Assembly (NCBI RefSeq): GCF_916715725.1
Contig: NZ_CAKAPD010000010.1
Coordinates: 12,319 to 76,318 of the forward strand
Origin: an uncultured Rothia sp.
GTDB lineage: Bacteria > Actinomycetota > Actinomycetes > Actinomycetales > Micrococcaceae
Direction of reading: 5' to 3'
DNA: 64,000 nucleotides
Made by a program: the position numbers and the translations under genes. Shown piece by piece: positions 55,746-64,000 of this stretch (its first letter is position 1; the number at the start of each line of letters is the position of its first letter). The notes beneath the pieces were generated by a model, which searched no databases, was not told the origin of the DNA, and saw only the letters and a list, made by a program, of their open reading frames with translations.

Positions 55746-55916
55746 TTAGCGCTCCTCTCGGAAGTCAACGTGCTTGCGGACGACGGGGTCGTACTTCTTC
55801 AGCACCATGCGGTCGGGGTTGTTGCGGCGGTTCTTACGGGTCACGTAGGTGTAACCGGTGCCAGCAGTGGACTTGAGCTTGATGATAGGACGGAGGTCCT
55901 TAGCCTTGGATGCCAT
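55746..55916 (-). CDS. rpmG: Ribosomal protein L33 (zinc-free type)
   Basis: 56 aa: MASKAKDLRPIIKLKSTAGT start, YTYVTRKNRRNNPDRMVLKK and ...RKHVDFREER end. No cysteines, so the zinc-independent form. Its ATG lies 3 nt after the L28 stop, and its stop 2 nt before the S14 start. Confidence 0.94.
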   Translation of the reverse strand: MASKAKDLRPIIKLKSTAGTGYTYVTRKNRRNNPDRMVLKKYDPVVRKHVDFREER

Positions 55917-55919
55917 TTA

Positions 55920-56156
55920 CTAGATCTTCTCCCCGCGTGCGATGATTTCTGCAACAACGGCATCGATGCCACGAGCATCGATAACCTTGATGCCCTTAGC
56001 GGACACGTTCAGGGTTACCTTACGACGCAACGAAGGAACCCAGTAGGTCTTCTTCTGAACGTTCGGGTCGAATCGACGCTTGTTGCGGCGATGCGAGTGC
56101 GAAATGCTGTGTCCAAAGCCGGGAACAGCTCCGGTCACCTGGCAGACTGCTGCCAT
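55920..56156 (-). CDS. rpmB: Ribosomal protein L28
   Basis: 78 aa: AAVCQVTGAVPGFGHSISHSH and RFDPNVQKKTYWVPSLRRKVTL. A single Cys only, so no zinc knuckle. AAAGGAG 5 nt before the ATG. Leads a three-gene ribosomal operon; no Zur-box palindrome could be recognised upstream. Confidence 0.95.
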   Translation of the reverse strand: MAAVCQVTGAVPGFGHSISHSHRRNKRRFDPNVQKKTYWVPSLRRKVTLNVSAKGIKVIDARGIDAVVAEIIARGEKI

Positions 56157-57005
56157 GTTTCACTCCTTTATTGATTGACTTTTATGACGGTACGCAGTCG
56201 ATGTTACTCGTGAGCGTCCCGCCACCAATGTAGAAGCACCGGGTTATTCGCCGGGCTAGAGTGTTTGAGATCGTCACGTGGGTGAGAGGCCACGCATCGA
56301 TCCCCGCCGCGGGAAAAACGGTGAAGCTTATTAGTGTCGAGAGGCGTTTCCACCACTACGAACAGCGTTAAATTCTAGGTAAATACGGGGGTTCGTGCAA
56401 GCCTGCACGCCGGATTTTGCCTTAAAAATCCGCGGAATCTCGGTGTTCTGAGCCGATTGCACCTCATTTAAGCGAAGTGCTCGATTCGCGGATGCACGCC
56501 TGCCTTCGAACGGCAAACATACCTATCCATTCTACCAAAAATGGGTGTTTTTGCAAGTCCAGAAGTTTTTAAGGGATTCTTTAACGCCCCTAGTCAGGCG
56601 TTAATGCGCCATTTTAAGAACGGTTATTCTCTATGTGACCGGGGATAAATTACACCGGTGAAATTCATGTTGTGAGATTAACAGCTTAAGCCGGATTTAA
56701 GTCGTAAACAGCCCCGCACCACCGATTCTCGCGGTGTGCGCAGGGCTGTTAAACAGGCTTAAACACGCGTTTAAAGAGCATTTAACTCTCGTTTTAACGC
56801 TTCCGCCCCGGTTTTGAAGGGCAGTTAAAGGGGTCGTAACGGTACAAGTAACGGCGGATTTACCGTTCCAGTTATGGCGTAGAGGCGAGCACAAATACGG
56901 TACAGATACGGCATAGATACAGCACAAATACAGTGCAGGGCACTCCCCCGGCATACAGTTCTACGCCGTACCGTGCGCCTCCGTGAGCTTAGTTCTTATG
57001 TGTGC
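56157..57005. other. 849-bp gap between rpmB and SGNH hydrolase
   Basis: No gene supported. It contains the rpmB promoter region, many T(T/C)TAA-type hexamers between about 56560 and 56840, a stem AACAGCCC/GGGCTGTT (56706-56752), and an 11-bp tandem repeat just before the hydrolase 3' end. Confidence 0.5.
56889..56932. repeat. Four 11-bp tandem repeats
   Basis: GCACAAATACG, GTACAGATACG, GCATAGATACA and GCACAAATACA follow one another without spacers. Confidence 0.8.
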
Positions 57006-57818
57006 CTAGTTCTTAAGGCTTGCCGCGGGGACCCACTGCGGGTACTTGGGGCTCACACCATCGCCGGAGCTCGTACCCTTCAAGCGGCGGCCGATCCACG
57101 GCAGGGCAAACTCACGAACCCAGCGCGCCTCCTGCTCGACCTTCTCGCGAACGGTCAGCTGCACCTCCGGGGGCAGTACAGGTTCGGTGACCACACCGGG
57201 CAGGCCGAGCTGTGCCAGCACGCGGGACGCGAAGCGTTCGTGACCGAGGTCGTTCATGTGCAGGCGATCGTCAGCCCACAGGCGCCAGTCGAGGAAGTCA
57301 TTCCAGCGCCAGTAGTCGATAATGTGCGCGCCGTGGTCTTCGGCGATGCCACGCAGTAGTTCGTTGTAGGTGGCGGTGCGGCCGCGGGTGCGGGCGAAGG
57401 GGCCCTGGCCCTGCACGTCCAGGCCGGTTATAGTAAGCACTTCGATTCCTTCGCCGCGCAGGGTGGCGAAGGCTTCGTCTACGTGGGTCATGAGCTGGTC
57501 GATATCCACGTTGGGTCGCATGATGTCGTTGCCGCCGCCGTAGAAGGTGACGAGGTTGGGCTTCAGCGTCAGGGCTGCCGGCAGCTGCTCTTCGAGGATG
57601 GGAATGAGCAGGCGGCCGCGGATAGCGAGGTTTGCATACTGCGCCTGCGGGTCTACTGCACCGAGGCCTTCGGCAACGCGGTCTGCCCAGCCGCGCAGGC
57701 TGTTGGGGCGGCGGCGGTCAACGTCGCCCACGCCTTCGGTGAAGGAGTCGCCGATTGCCACGTAGCGTACTGATTCACCGTTGAGCTTGCCGTTGGGGTC
57801 TAGGAGCGGGGTCGTCAT
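57006..57818 (-). CDS. SGNH/GDSL-family hydrolase
   Basis: 270 aa. GDSL block I VRYVAIGDSFTEGVGD (Ser in GDS near residue 28), block II NLAIRGRLL, GGGNDIMRPN as block III, and the catalytic DRLHMNDLGHERF (Asp/His, near 192) of block V. Esterase or lipase-type hydrolase; substrate unknown. No signal peptide seen. Confidence 0.9.
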   Translation of the reverse strand: MTTPLLDPNGKLNGESVRYVAIGDSFTEGVGDVDRRRPNSLRGWADRVAEGLGAVDPQAQYANLAIRGRLLIPILEEQLPAALTLKPNLVTFYGGGNDIMRPNVDIDQLMTHVDEAFATLRGEGIEVLTITGLDVQGQGPFARTRGRTATYNELLRGIAEDHGAHIIDYWRWNDFLDWRLWADDRLHMNDLGHERFASRVLAQLGLPGVVTEPVLPPEVQLTVREKVEQEARWVREFALPWIGRRLKGTSSGDGVSPKYPQWVPAASLKN

Positions 57819-57976
57819 TGTGTTCTTCTTTCCGGGCCTCTATAGAGAATGACCCTTCTGTGGAAGAGGCCGGCACACCTGCGCGGTGTACCGGCTTCTT
57901 CGCTTAGCTTTCGGTGCGTCCTGCTTTCCAGTATCCCACTGTTGAGGGTTCTTCTTCAGACATGAGCGGAGGTTTC

Positions 57977-58807
57977 TTAGGATGCGACAGCTGACCCGGT
58001 AGCTGCGGATGCCCTCCGCGGATGGGGAACAACCACCACGCTACCGTCGTTAAACGGGTCCGCAACCTCGGCCTTCAGGCTAAAGATGGTGTGCAGGTTC
58101 TCACGGGTGAGCACTTCGTGTGCTTCGCCTTGGGCGACGATGGAGCCGTCCTTCATAGCGACGAGGTAATCAGCGACTCGGGCGGCGAGGTTCAGTTCGT
58201 GCAGCACCATGATCATGGTGGTGCCGCGCTGTTCATTGAGGTCCGAGAGCAGGTCGAGTAGCTCCACCTGGTGTGCCAGGTCGAGGTAGGTGGTCGGCTC
58301 GTCCAGCAGTAGAATGTCAGTTTCTTGGGCGAGCGCCATGGCAATCCAGACACGCTGACGTTGGCCGCCGGAGAGTTCGGTGACCTGTCGTTCGGCGAGG
58401 GACATAGTGTCGGTGGCTTCTAGCGCCCAGGCGACCGCCTCATCATCTTCGGCGCTATTGCGTTTGAAGAGGCCTTGGTAGGGGTAGCGGCCGCGGGAGA
58501 CCAGGTCTGCTACGGTAATTCCTTCGGGGGCGATGGGATGCTGGGGCATCAGCCCGACCATGCGGGCGAAGCCCTTCATGGAGTATTCGTGGGTGGGTTT
58601 GCCGTCGAGGGTGAAGTCGCCGTTGAGCGGCTTGAGTAGTCGGGAGACACCGCGTAGCAGGGTGGATTTACCGCAGCCATTGGGGCCGATAACGGCGGTG
58701 ATTTTGCCCTTGGGGAATTCGAGGGAGAGGTCTTTGACGATGGTGGTTTCGCCGTAGCCGAGGCTGACGTTCTCAACTTTGAGGGTGCGTTCGGTGATTT
58801 CTTTCAT
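57977..58807 (-). CDS. Iron-siderophore ABC transporter ATPase (FecE/FepC type)
   Basis: 276 aa. Walker A IGPNGCGKSTLLRGVSRL (near 38-55), Q-loop VGLMPQHPIAPEGITV, signature ELSGGQRQRVWIAMALAQ, Walker B ILLLDEPTTYLDLAHQ. Matches the FepC/FecE group that powers ferric-siderophore or haem import. Permease and binding-protein partners are not in the window, so it either acts with distant ones or is part of an orphan unit. An iron-box-like dyad lies 39 nt upstream. Confidence 0.9.
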   Translation of the reverse strand: MKEITERTLKVENVSLGYGETTIVKDLSLEFPKGKITAVIGPNGCGKSTLLRGVSRLLKPLNGDFTLDGKPTHEYSMKGFARMVGLMPQHPIAPEGITVADLVSRGRYPYQGLFKRNSAEDDEAVAWALEATDTMSLAERQVTELSGGQRQRVWIAMALAQETDILLLDEPTTYLDLAHQVELLDLLSDLNEQRGTTMIMVLHELNLAARVADYLVAMKDGSIVAQGEAHEVLTRENLHTIFSLKAEVADPFNDGSVVVVPHPRRASAATGSAVAS

Positions 58808-58845
58808 GGCGTCCTTTCTTCTCTAAGGCTTCTCCCGGGAGTCTC

Positions 58846-58864
58846 CTAACTTAGCCTATCCTAA
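58846..58864. promoter_or_regulatory. DtxR/IdeR-like iron box
   Basis: CTAACTTAGCCTATCCTAA, 15 of 19 match the DtxR box TTAGGTTAGCCTAACCTAA. Lies just before the ATPase gene, so repression under high iron is likely. Confidence 0.7.
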
Positions 58865-58946
58865 TTTCGGGTTAGAAAACAGCAGATCCCCCGCACTGTT
58901 CATACTTCTGTCGAACAGTGCGGGGGATCCGCTGTATTGGCGAACT

Positions 58947-61145
58947 TTAGAGGTTCACTTTTCCGCTCACGAGCCAGCCGCCTTCCGCTGCACGCTGGAA
59001 GACTTCCTGAGCCATGGTACGGCCGTAGGTCTTGGAGACATGGTTGTCGTCGAGGTAGACGTAGATGTTTCCAACCACGGGGCTGCACATGCCGTCCGGG
59101 CAGTACACGTCTTTCAGGTCCACCATGACGGCACCCTGGTTGCGGTACTTGTCGAAGATTTCCTTTGCAGGGTTTTCTGCGGCGTACTTGTCGCTTGCGG
59201 GTCGTGCGCAGGAGCTCTTGTCGGCGCCGGCCTTCTGAGCGCATTCGTAGATGTTGTACTCGAAGCGCGGGTTATCGCGCAGGCCAATGACCTGGACTCC
59301 TGCCTCGGTGAGGCGGCGGACCGTCTCGTCGAGGCTCGGGTCGACTCGTTCGTCGTTCGATCGTGCCTGGGCAACGGTGGCGATGAGCACCACGGTCTGC
59401 GGCTTACGCTTGAGAATTTCCTCGGTCATCTTGGTGTTGAATTCCGAGCATTCGTTGCTGGCGTTGACGGCGCGGACCGGGTACTGGCAACCACCGAGCA
59501 GGTAGGTCTGCAGGTTGGTTTTGGTCTGTTCTGCGATGGGCTTGAAGATGCTCAGCGCCTGTTCGGCGTGGGAGTTACCGATGACCATGGTCAGCGGTGC
59601 GTCCTCGGGGCCGTACTTCTGCAGGCTGCAGTACTTGGCGAGTGCCGGGTCGGAGGGCGCGAAGCTGCCAACGCAGGGGTCGCTCAGCCCGTCGAACTGG
59701 GTTTTGACGTCACCACCGGAGGGGATGGGGCTGTCAATGAGTCCCTGCTGGGCGCCGCCGATAGCGCGGGCGCCGGGGTAGTTTTCGCTGGCGGTCTGTA
59801 CCTGCAGTTCGGCGTTCTGCTCGGACTGGGTGTTGCGGTAGCCTACCCATGCCTGTGCGGCTACCAGGGGTACGCCTGCGACCAGGAAGATCGCGAGGAT
59901 GAAGGCGAGCTGGTCTGCCCAGGTCTTGACCGAGAAGACGGTCTTGAAGCGCATCTTCATCATGAGCCAGGGTACGAAGGGGTCCTTGCGGTAGCGCAGC
60001 GGCTTCTCGACGAAGCGGATGAGCAACCATGCCAGGCCGATGGAAGCAAGGATGATGATGGCGCCTTCGATGAAGTTCACGCGGGAGGTACCGACGGCGC
60101 TGCTGTAGAGAATGAGGATGGGCCAGTGCACCAGGTACAGGGCGTAGGAGATGTTGCCGAGGTTCTGCAGGGGTGCGGAGACCAGCAGGCGGTCGATGCC
60201 CCAGCGGCTGTTGGTGCGGCCTGCCATGATGACGAGCGCGCCGGAGAGCACGGGCCAGAGCGCCAGGTAGCCGGGGAACGCTCGTTCAACGGGCAGGATT
60301 GCGCCACAGGTAACCAGACCAATAATGCCGACCCAGCCCATAACTACTCGAGCCTTCTCGGGTGCCTTCCACTTGAGGGTGAGCATTGCCAGCAGGGTGC
60401 CGATGGCGAATTCCCACAGGCGGGTGCGGGTGTCGAAGTAGGCGAATCCCTGGTTGGTGTCGGTTTCGACGATGGAGAAGGTCAGGGATGCGACGAACAC
60501 CGTGTTGAAGATGAATACCGCGGTGGTGAAGAGGTTCCCGCGGAATCGGTGCACGACGTAGGCTACTGCGGCGAAGAGCAGGGGCCAGATGATGAAGATC
60601 TGTCCCTGGATGGAGAGCGACCAGAAGTGCTGGAAGGGTGACTTCACGGAGGCGTTTTGGGCGTAGTAGTCTACGGAGCTGAACGCGAGGTTCCAGTTCT
60701 GGAAGTAGAACAGGGAGCTCCTTGCATCGGTTACGGTTTGCGACCAGCGACTGGGCGCGAGCACGAAGAAGGACGCAATGGTGGTACCCGCGATAACCAC
60801 GGTGGCTACGGGTAGCAGTCGCTGGAAGACGTGCATCCAGTAGCTGAAGAGATTGAGGGGTTTGCCTTCGTTGATCTTGCGCATGAAGGAGAGCGAGAGC
60901 AGGAAGGCGGAGATGAAGAGGAAGACATCCACACCGCCGGAGACTTTGCCGACCCAGACATGGTAGAGCACCACGAGGAGCACGGCGAAGGCTCGCAGGC
61001 CCTGGATTTCGGGGCGGAATCCTCGCGATTCGATGAATTCTTCGAGGGGGTAGTCGTTGGTTTCGCGTGCTTTGACGGTGCGCAGCGCCGCGGTACGGGT
61101 GCCCTGCGAGGCGGAGGCCTGCGGGGTTCCGGAGGTTTCAGACAT
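58947..61145 (-). CDS. OafA/YrhL-type acyltransferase with SGNH domain
   Basis: 732 aa. Residues ~38-440 form an acyltransferase-3 membrane domain (about 10 helices; RPEIQGLRAFAVLLVVLYHV motif with catalytic His, and HFWSLSIQGQIF). A C-terminal extracytoplasmic SGNH domain (about 530-732) has VIGNSHAEQALS and the final DDNHVSKTYGR (Asp and His of the triad). Such proteins O-acetylate envelope glycans. A Ser/Ala/Thr-rich start precedes the first helix. The specific acceptor is not known. Confidence 0.92.
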   Translation of the reverse strand: MSETSGTPQASASQGTRTAALRTVKARETNDYPLEEFIESRGFRPEIQGLRAFAVLLVVLYHVWVGKVSGGVDVFLFISAFLLSLSFMRKINEGKPLNLFSYWMHVFQRLLPVATVVIAGTTIASFFVLAPSRWSQTVTDARSSLFYFQNWNLAFSSVDYYAQNASVKSPFQHFWSLSIQGQIFIIWPLLFAAVAYVVHRFRGNLFTTAVFIFNTVFVASLTFSIVETDTNQGFAYFDTRTRLWEFAIGTLLAMLTLKWKAPEKARVVMGWVGIIGLVTCGAILPVERAFPGYLALWPVLSGALVIMAGRTNSRWGIDRLLVSAPLQNLGNISYALYLVHWPILILYSSAVGTSRVNFIEGAIIILASIGLAWLLIRFVEKPLRYRKDPFVPWLMMKMRFKTVFSVKTWADQLAFILAIFLVAGVPLVAAQAWVGYRNTQSEQNAELQVQTASENYPGARAIGGAQQGLIDSPIPSGGDVKTQFDGLSDPCVGSFAPSDPALAKYCSLQKYGPEDAPLTMVIGNSHAEQALSIFKPIAEQTKTNLQTYLLGGCQYPVRAVNASNECSEFNTKMTEEILKRKPQTVVLIATVAQARSNDERVDPSLDETVRRLTEAGVQVIGLRDNPRFEYNIYECAQKAGADKSSCARPASDKYAAENPAKEIFDKYRNQGAVMVDLKDVYCPDGMCSPVVGNIYVYLDDNHVSKTYGRTMAQEVFQRAAEGGWLVSGKVNL

Positions 61146-61271
61146 ACTTGGTTCCTCAGGGCGGGTGGACGATGTGCTAGTGCGAGTCCCTTAGACACTA
61201 CAGGACACTCGTACAATAAAATCCTGATCCGCACCTCTGCTATGAGGCTGGTGCGAACCAGGATTTTTCTG

Positions 61272-61345
61272 AGCCCCCTACCGGATTCGAACCGGTGACC
61301 CTCTGTTTACAAGACAGATGCTCTGGCCAACTGAGCTAAGGAGGC
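61272..61345 (-). tRNA. tRNA-Thr (anticodon TGT)
   Basis: 74 nt, minus strand. Acceptor GCCTCCT pairs with AGGGGGC; anticodon stem TCTGT/ACAGA, loop CTTGTAA; T loop TTCGAAT. CCA is not encoded (next bases CAG). Confidence 0.93.
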
Positions 61346-61644
61346 AACCTGTCCAGTGTACCTTATTCTCTTGGTTGAGTCTGCTTAGTTGTTCTTTTAG
61401 GGTTTGGTTGAGAATACTTCTAAATTATGGGGTGATGGTATGTTCGTTTCCTTCGCTTTCTCCCTTCCAATCAGCCCCTCTGTAGGAGGCTCCAGGCGCC
61501 GCTTCCAGCGCTTCGTCGGTTCCTCCCCCTCACCGTTGCGCTTCTTTATCACCGGCGCGCACCGCTCTTTTCCAAAGCTTCAGATGCATACGGAAAAACC
61601 CGGTAGCCTCACGCGGAGGTTACCGGGTTTTCGTATCGAAGCGG
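61346..61644. other. 299-bp gap, tRNA-Thr to DsbA-like gene
   Basis: Promoter of the leftward tRNA presumably lies just right of 61345. The right end holds the terminator below. No gene seen. Confidence 0.4.
61595..61631 (-). terminator. Terminator after DsbA-like gene
   Basis: AAAACCCGGTA / TACCGGGTTTT stem closely following the gene. Confidence 0.85.
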
Positions 61645-62523
61645 TTACTTCTTCTTAGCTTCGATCTTGCTCTTCAGGAAGGCACTGAAGTCGTTGCTGG
61701 TGTACTGGTCACCATCAACGAAGACGGTGGGGGTACCCTTAATACCGTTCTTTGCGGATTCAGCGTTGACCACGTCCACGAAGGGGCGCCACTTGCCGTC
61801 GTTCATATCGGAGCCAATGGAGGCGTGGTACTTCGAGGCGATGTCAGCGATCTGCTGGTTGTTCATGTCGCCGCTACCCTGGTGAGTGAAGATCTCACGC
61901 TGGTAGTTCAGGAAGTCGCTGGTGCTGACCTGGTTTGCCACGGAGTATGCTGCTGCCGCGTTACGTGCGGAGTATGCGGTGGGCGAGGAACGGTCCAGGA
62001 AGGTCAGGTTACGGATTTCCAGGGTGATGGTGCCGTCTTCGACGAGCTTCTGGATTTCCTCACCGTACTTCTTCTCAAACTCTGCACAGTGCACGCAGTT
62101 GTAGTCCTGGAAGATGGTCACGCGAACGGGCTGGCCGTTCTTGGATGCCTCTTCAGCGGTCTGCACGCCCGGGGGCATGGTGTTGACTGCTGCTGCGGTT
62201 CCGTTAACCATGGGGGTCACGGAGGAGGTCGAGGTTACAAGCTGCTTGAAGTCGCGGGTCTCCTGGGTGGAGGAGTTTTTGACGATTCCGTCCTTGGTCA
62301 GCACAATGCCACCGTATTCGTTGGCGCTGGCGGGCACGGGGCCGCTTTCTGCTACCTTGGTGTTCTTGTTGCCGTTGATTACGACGAAGCCGATGATACC
62401 TACGATGACGAGGACCACGGCGAGTACGCCGAGCTGGAGCCAGCGGCGGCTTGCCTGGCTGGGGCTCTTCTTGGCCTGCTGTGCCGCAATCTGGCGGGCT
62501 TTTTCGCGGGCGTCGGTCGACAT
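61645..62523 (-). CDS. DsbA-family thiol oxidoreductase/isomerase, membrane-anchored
   Basis: 292 aa from the ATG at 62523 (MSTDAREKAR), ribosome site AGGAG; the frame to 62565 is not supported. Short basic cytoplasmic tail, one helix (about 29-51), external thioredoxin-fold: FQDYNCVHCAEFEKKYG (active CxxC, CVHC), RNLTFLDRSSPTAYSARNAA, and cis-Pro turn in KGTPTVFVDGDQY near the end. Likely makes or isomerises disulfides in envelope proteins; an oxidase partner (VKOR or DsbB) is not in the window. Confidence 0.9.
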   Translation of the reverse strand: MSTDAREKARQIAAQQAKKSPSQASRRWLQLGVLAVVLVIVGIIGFVVINGNKNTKVAESGPVPASANEYGGIVLTKDGIVKNSSTQETRDFKQLVTSTSSVTPMVNGTAAAVNTMPPGVQTAEEASKNGQPVRVTIFQDYNCVHCAEFEKKYGEEIQKLVEDGTITLEIRNLTFLDRSSPTAYSARNAAAAYSVANQVSTSDFLNYQREIFTHQGSGDMNNQQIADIASKYHASIGSDMNDGKWRPFVDVVNAESAKNGIKGTPTVFVDGDQYTSNDFSAFLKSKIEAKKK

Positions 62524-62909
62524 GCCTGCTCCTTTGGTTGGGAATATGGGTGGCGGTTCATCCACTGTTCTAGCCTACCCCTTATAGAGTAAGCACCCGT
62601 CAGGGTATAGCTCCAGAGGTCTAGCTTCCTGCCGTTTGAAACAGCTGAAAGTCATGTCGAGCAGGTGCCACCGTGAAGGCTGGTTCTGCTCGCGCTCTGT
62701 CGTGGACGTACCTCGCTACCCGTCTAGCCTACCGAATGGGTGCCTTATCGGCTAGTTAATACCCTGACTGAGATACTGTGAGGTGTATTCTCACGCTCTC
62801 AGCTTATTTTCCTCGTAAACTTCTGTAGCATTAGGAGGCTCCTCTCCCCTGCCACAAGTAGCGCACAAGTATAGCGCCGAGGCACCCATCCGGTTCAGCT
62901 CACCAGCTG
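62524..62909. other. 386-bp gap
   Basis: AT-rich near 62740-62830; no coding frame or terminator was recognised apart from a promoter-like TATAGAGT stretch near 62583. Nothing further. Confidence 0.35.
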
Positions 62910-63653
62910 CTAGGGAATGTTGTAGATTTCTACTCCCCCAATGAACGGGCGGGTGTCGAAGTTCCCCTTCCACTCCACGCTCAGGCCGTGCTTCTCCAGT
63001 ACGGGGATAATAGTGTCCTTCATGAGCTCCACGGAGAGCTTCTTGTGAAGAGCGCTGATCTCTTCCTTCTGCGCATCGCTCAGCGCGTTCCATTCATTTT
63101 CGTCCCTGGGGTAGGCGAGGAAGGAGCCGAACCCAACGTAGGTGCCGCCGCTCTCAGCGAGGCTTTCGGTGTCCTGCTGGTGGAAGTAGATGTATCCCTT
63201 CCATTCACGGCTGTCGTCGATCTCGTCCCAGATTTCTGCGGAGGCGCAGGTACCGCAGCAGGTGAAGTTCTGTCGTGCGATAACTCCTTCTTCTTCGAGC
63301 GCTGCGAAGGCACGGTTGAGGTTGGAGTTCTTCTGCATTTCGGGGGTAATGCCCAGCTCAGCGGCGAATGCACGACGACGCTTGATGAGCTCTTCCACGT
63401 AGTCCTCTACGCGCTTCTCCCAGAGCTTGCTGTCTTCATTCTCCCCATCGTATTCCAGACCGAGTACGTCCATCACATAATCGGTGATGGTTTCTACGTA
63501 CTGCTCAGTATCAGATTCCCCCATGAACAGCAGGGGCCAGATAGGCCAGAGCAGCTCGGCTTCATCTTCTTCATCCAGCCCCCATTCTTTGGGGAAGGGC
63601 GGGTCGAGGCGTTCTTCGCTCCAGCGCTCGTAGATGCTCTTCTCATCGGCCAT
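62910..63653 (-). CDS. DUF6891-like protein
   Basis: 247 aa; AGGAGC before the ATG. Acidic N-half (WGLDEEDEAELLWP). The central motif RQNFTCCGTCASAEI (two adjacent Cys plus CxxC-like spacing, near 131-145) then GYIYFHQQDTESLAESGGTY match the DUF6891 pattern as I remember it. A metal or disulfide site is possible. No signal peptide. Function unknown. Confidence 0.72.
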   Translation of the reverse strand: MADEKSIYERWSEERLDPPFPKEWGLDEEDEAELLWPIWPLLFMGESDTEQYVETITDYVMDVLGLEYDGENEDSKLWEKRVEDYVEELIKRRRAFAAELGITPEMQKNSNLNRAFAALEEEGVIARQNFTCCGTCASAEIWDEIDDSREWKGYIYFHQQDTESLAESGGTYVGFGSFLAYPRDENEWNALSDAQKEEISALHKKLSVELMKDTIIPVLEKHGLSVEWKGNFDTRPFIGGVEIYNIP

Positions 63654-63914
63654 GATGATGCTCCTTTGCGTGTTCTCTACTCGTTCGGGTAGAGATGTGG
63701 ATTGCTCTTGTTGTTAAGGTACCAAGAGTTTCTCCACCGTGCCCTCTGCTTCGTCATTCAGGCGGATCTGTGAACTCCCCATCTCGTTACCTCTGCAGTA
63801 GGCTGGCACGCTGTCGGGCTGGCTCTGCAACCATGTTCCCCTGCTTCTCTGCTGCGTCTCTGTACCTCTGCTGAGTTATGGGGCTTTCGGTTCAAAAGTT
63901 TTTGGGTACACAAA
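63654..63914. other. Gap before rrn terminator
   Basis: No gene. The region separates the DUF6891 gene from the rrn operon end. Confidence 0.4.
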
Positions 63915-63947
63915 AAGAGGGGAAGACCTATAAGGTCTTCCCCTCTT
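63915..63947 (-). terminator. rrn operon terminator
   Basis: Perfect 15-bp stem AAGAGGGGAAGACCT with loop ATA and T-run on the minus strand, just past the 5S end. Confidence 0.92.
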
Positions 63948-63956
63948 GAATAAAAA

Positions 63957-64000
63957 ACCCGCGGTGACCTACTCTCCCACACCCACAAAAGTGCAGTACC
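63957..64000 (-). rRNA. rrf: 5S rRNA, 3' end (rest outside window)
   Basis: The reverse complement reads GGTACTGCAC ... GTGGGAGAGTAGGTCACCGC, the conserved 3' third of actinobacterial 5S rRNA. The gene runs leftward, so 23S and 16S would lie beyond the right edge. Confidence 0.93.

Noticed and set aside
59040..60641. 533-aa forward frame opposite the acyltransferase
   Set aside because: Mirror of a well-supported membrane enzyme gene; no domain, composition follows codon shadow.
63758..63988. 76-aa reverse frame at the right end
   Set aside because: Runs through the rrn terminator and the 5S rRNA.

Overview
The window is about 64 kb of a high-GC Gram-positive (actinobacterial) chromosome. 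Evidence includes an HspR-controlled dnaK-grpE and dnaJ-hspR locus with HAIR operators, a DtxR/IdeR-like iron box, NHLRC2-like, DUF4235 and SNF2-associated-domain proteins, and frequent GTG starts. Overall style (moderately high GC, Micrococcaceae-like gene content) suggests the genus Rothia, but that is an inference from memory, not a search result. No plasmid or prophage structural genes and no transposase are visible. The sequence opens inside a SNF2 helicase gene and closes inside a 5S rRNA gene that reads leftward, so an rrn operon lies just beyond the right edge.

Layout. 1-13 kb: SNF2 helicase, aldo/keto reductase, Tex-like RNA-binding protein, an unknown two-part protein, two CycA-like amino-acid permeases, TrmB. 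13.1-15.0 kb: an AT-rich two-gene island (class III nucleotide-cyclase-like protein plus a PycTM-like membrane effector) bracketed by two identical 44-nt hairpins, a likely Pycsar-type anti-phage module. 15.2-19.7 kb: heat-shock locus. 20.2-25.6 kb: three paralogous pentapeptide-repeat proteins of strikingly different base composition. 26-38 kb: LMW tyrosine phosphatase and P-loop kinase, Bcr/CflA exporter, class IV aminotransferase (PabC-like), a TPP-riboswitch-led thiamine/HMP ECF transporter (ykoE-D-C order), UMF1-type transporter, HprK-like protein, dCTP deaminase, tRNA-Gly. 38.3-40.0 kb: a MerR/carboxymuconolactone-decarboxylase cassette between exact 201-bp direct repeats that carry copies of the tRNA-Gly 3' end. 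40.2-44.1 kb: thiE-thiO-thiS-thiG-thiF thiazole operon. 44.4-50.5 kb: MauE/thioredoxin membrane protein, methyltransferase, membrane and exported proteins, NHLRC2-like protein. 50.7-54.5 kb: four tandem lipoproteins with DGSW repeats. 55-64 kb: HU, S14-L33-L28, SGNH hydrolase, siderophore-type ATPase behind an iron box, OafA-type acyltransferase, tRNA-Thr, DsbA-like protein, DUF6891-like protein, 5S rRNA end.

Themes. Thiamine is served twice: import (ykoEDC with riboswitch) and thiazole synthesis/assembly (thiEOSGF). Envelope and redox functions recur (DsbA-like, MauE/Trx, NHLRC2-like, acyltransferase, lipoproteins). A family of about 85-105 nt intergenic elements with a conserved core and sequence-variable but base-paired arms occurs in six full copies, with compensatory changes, plus core-less derivatives. 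Together with the cyclase/effector island, the pentapeptide trio and the tRNA-Gly-linked duplication, these are the parts most worth a second look.
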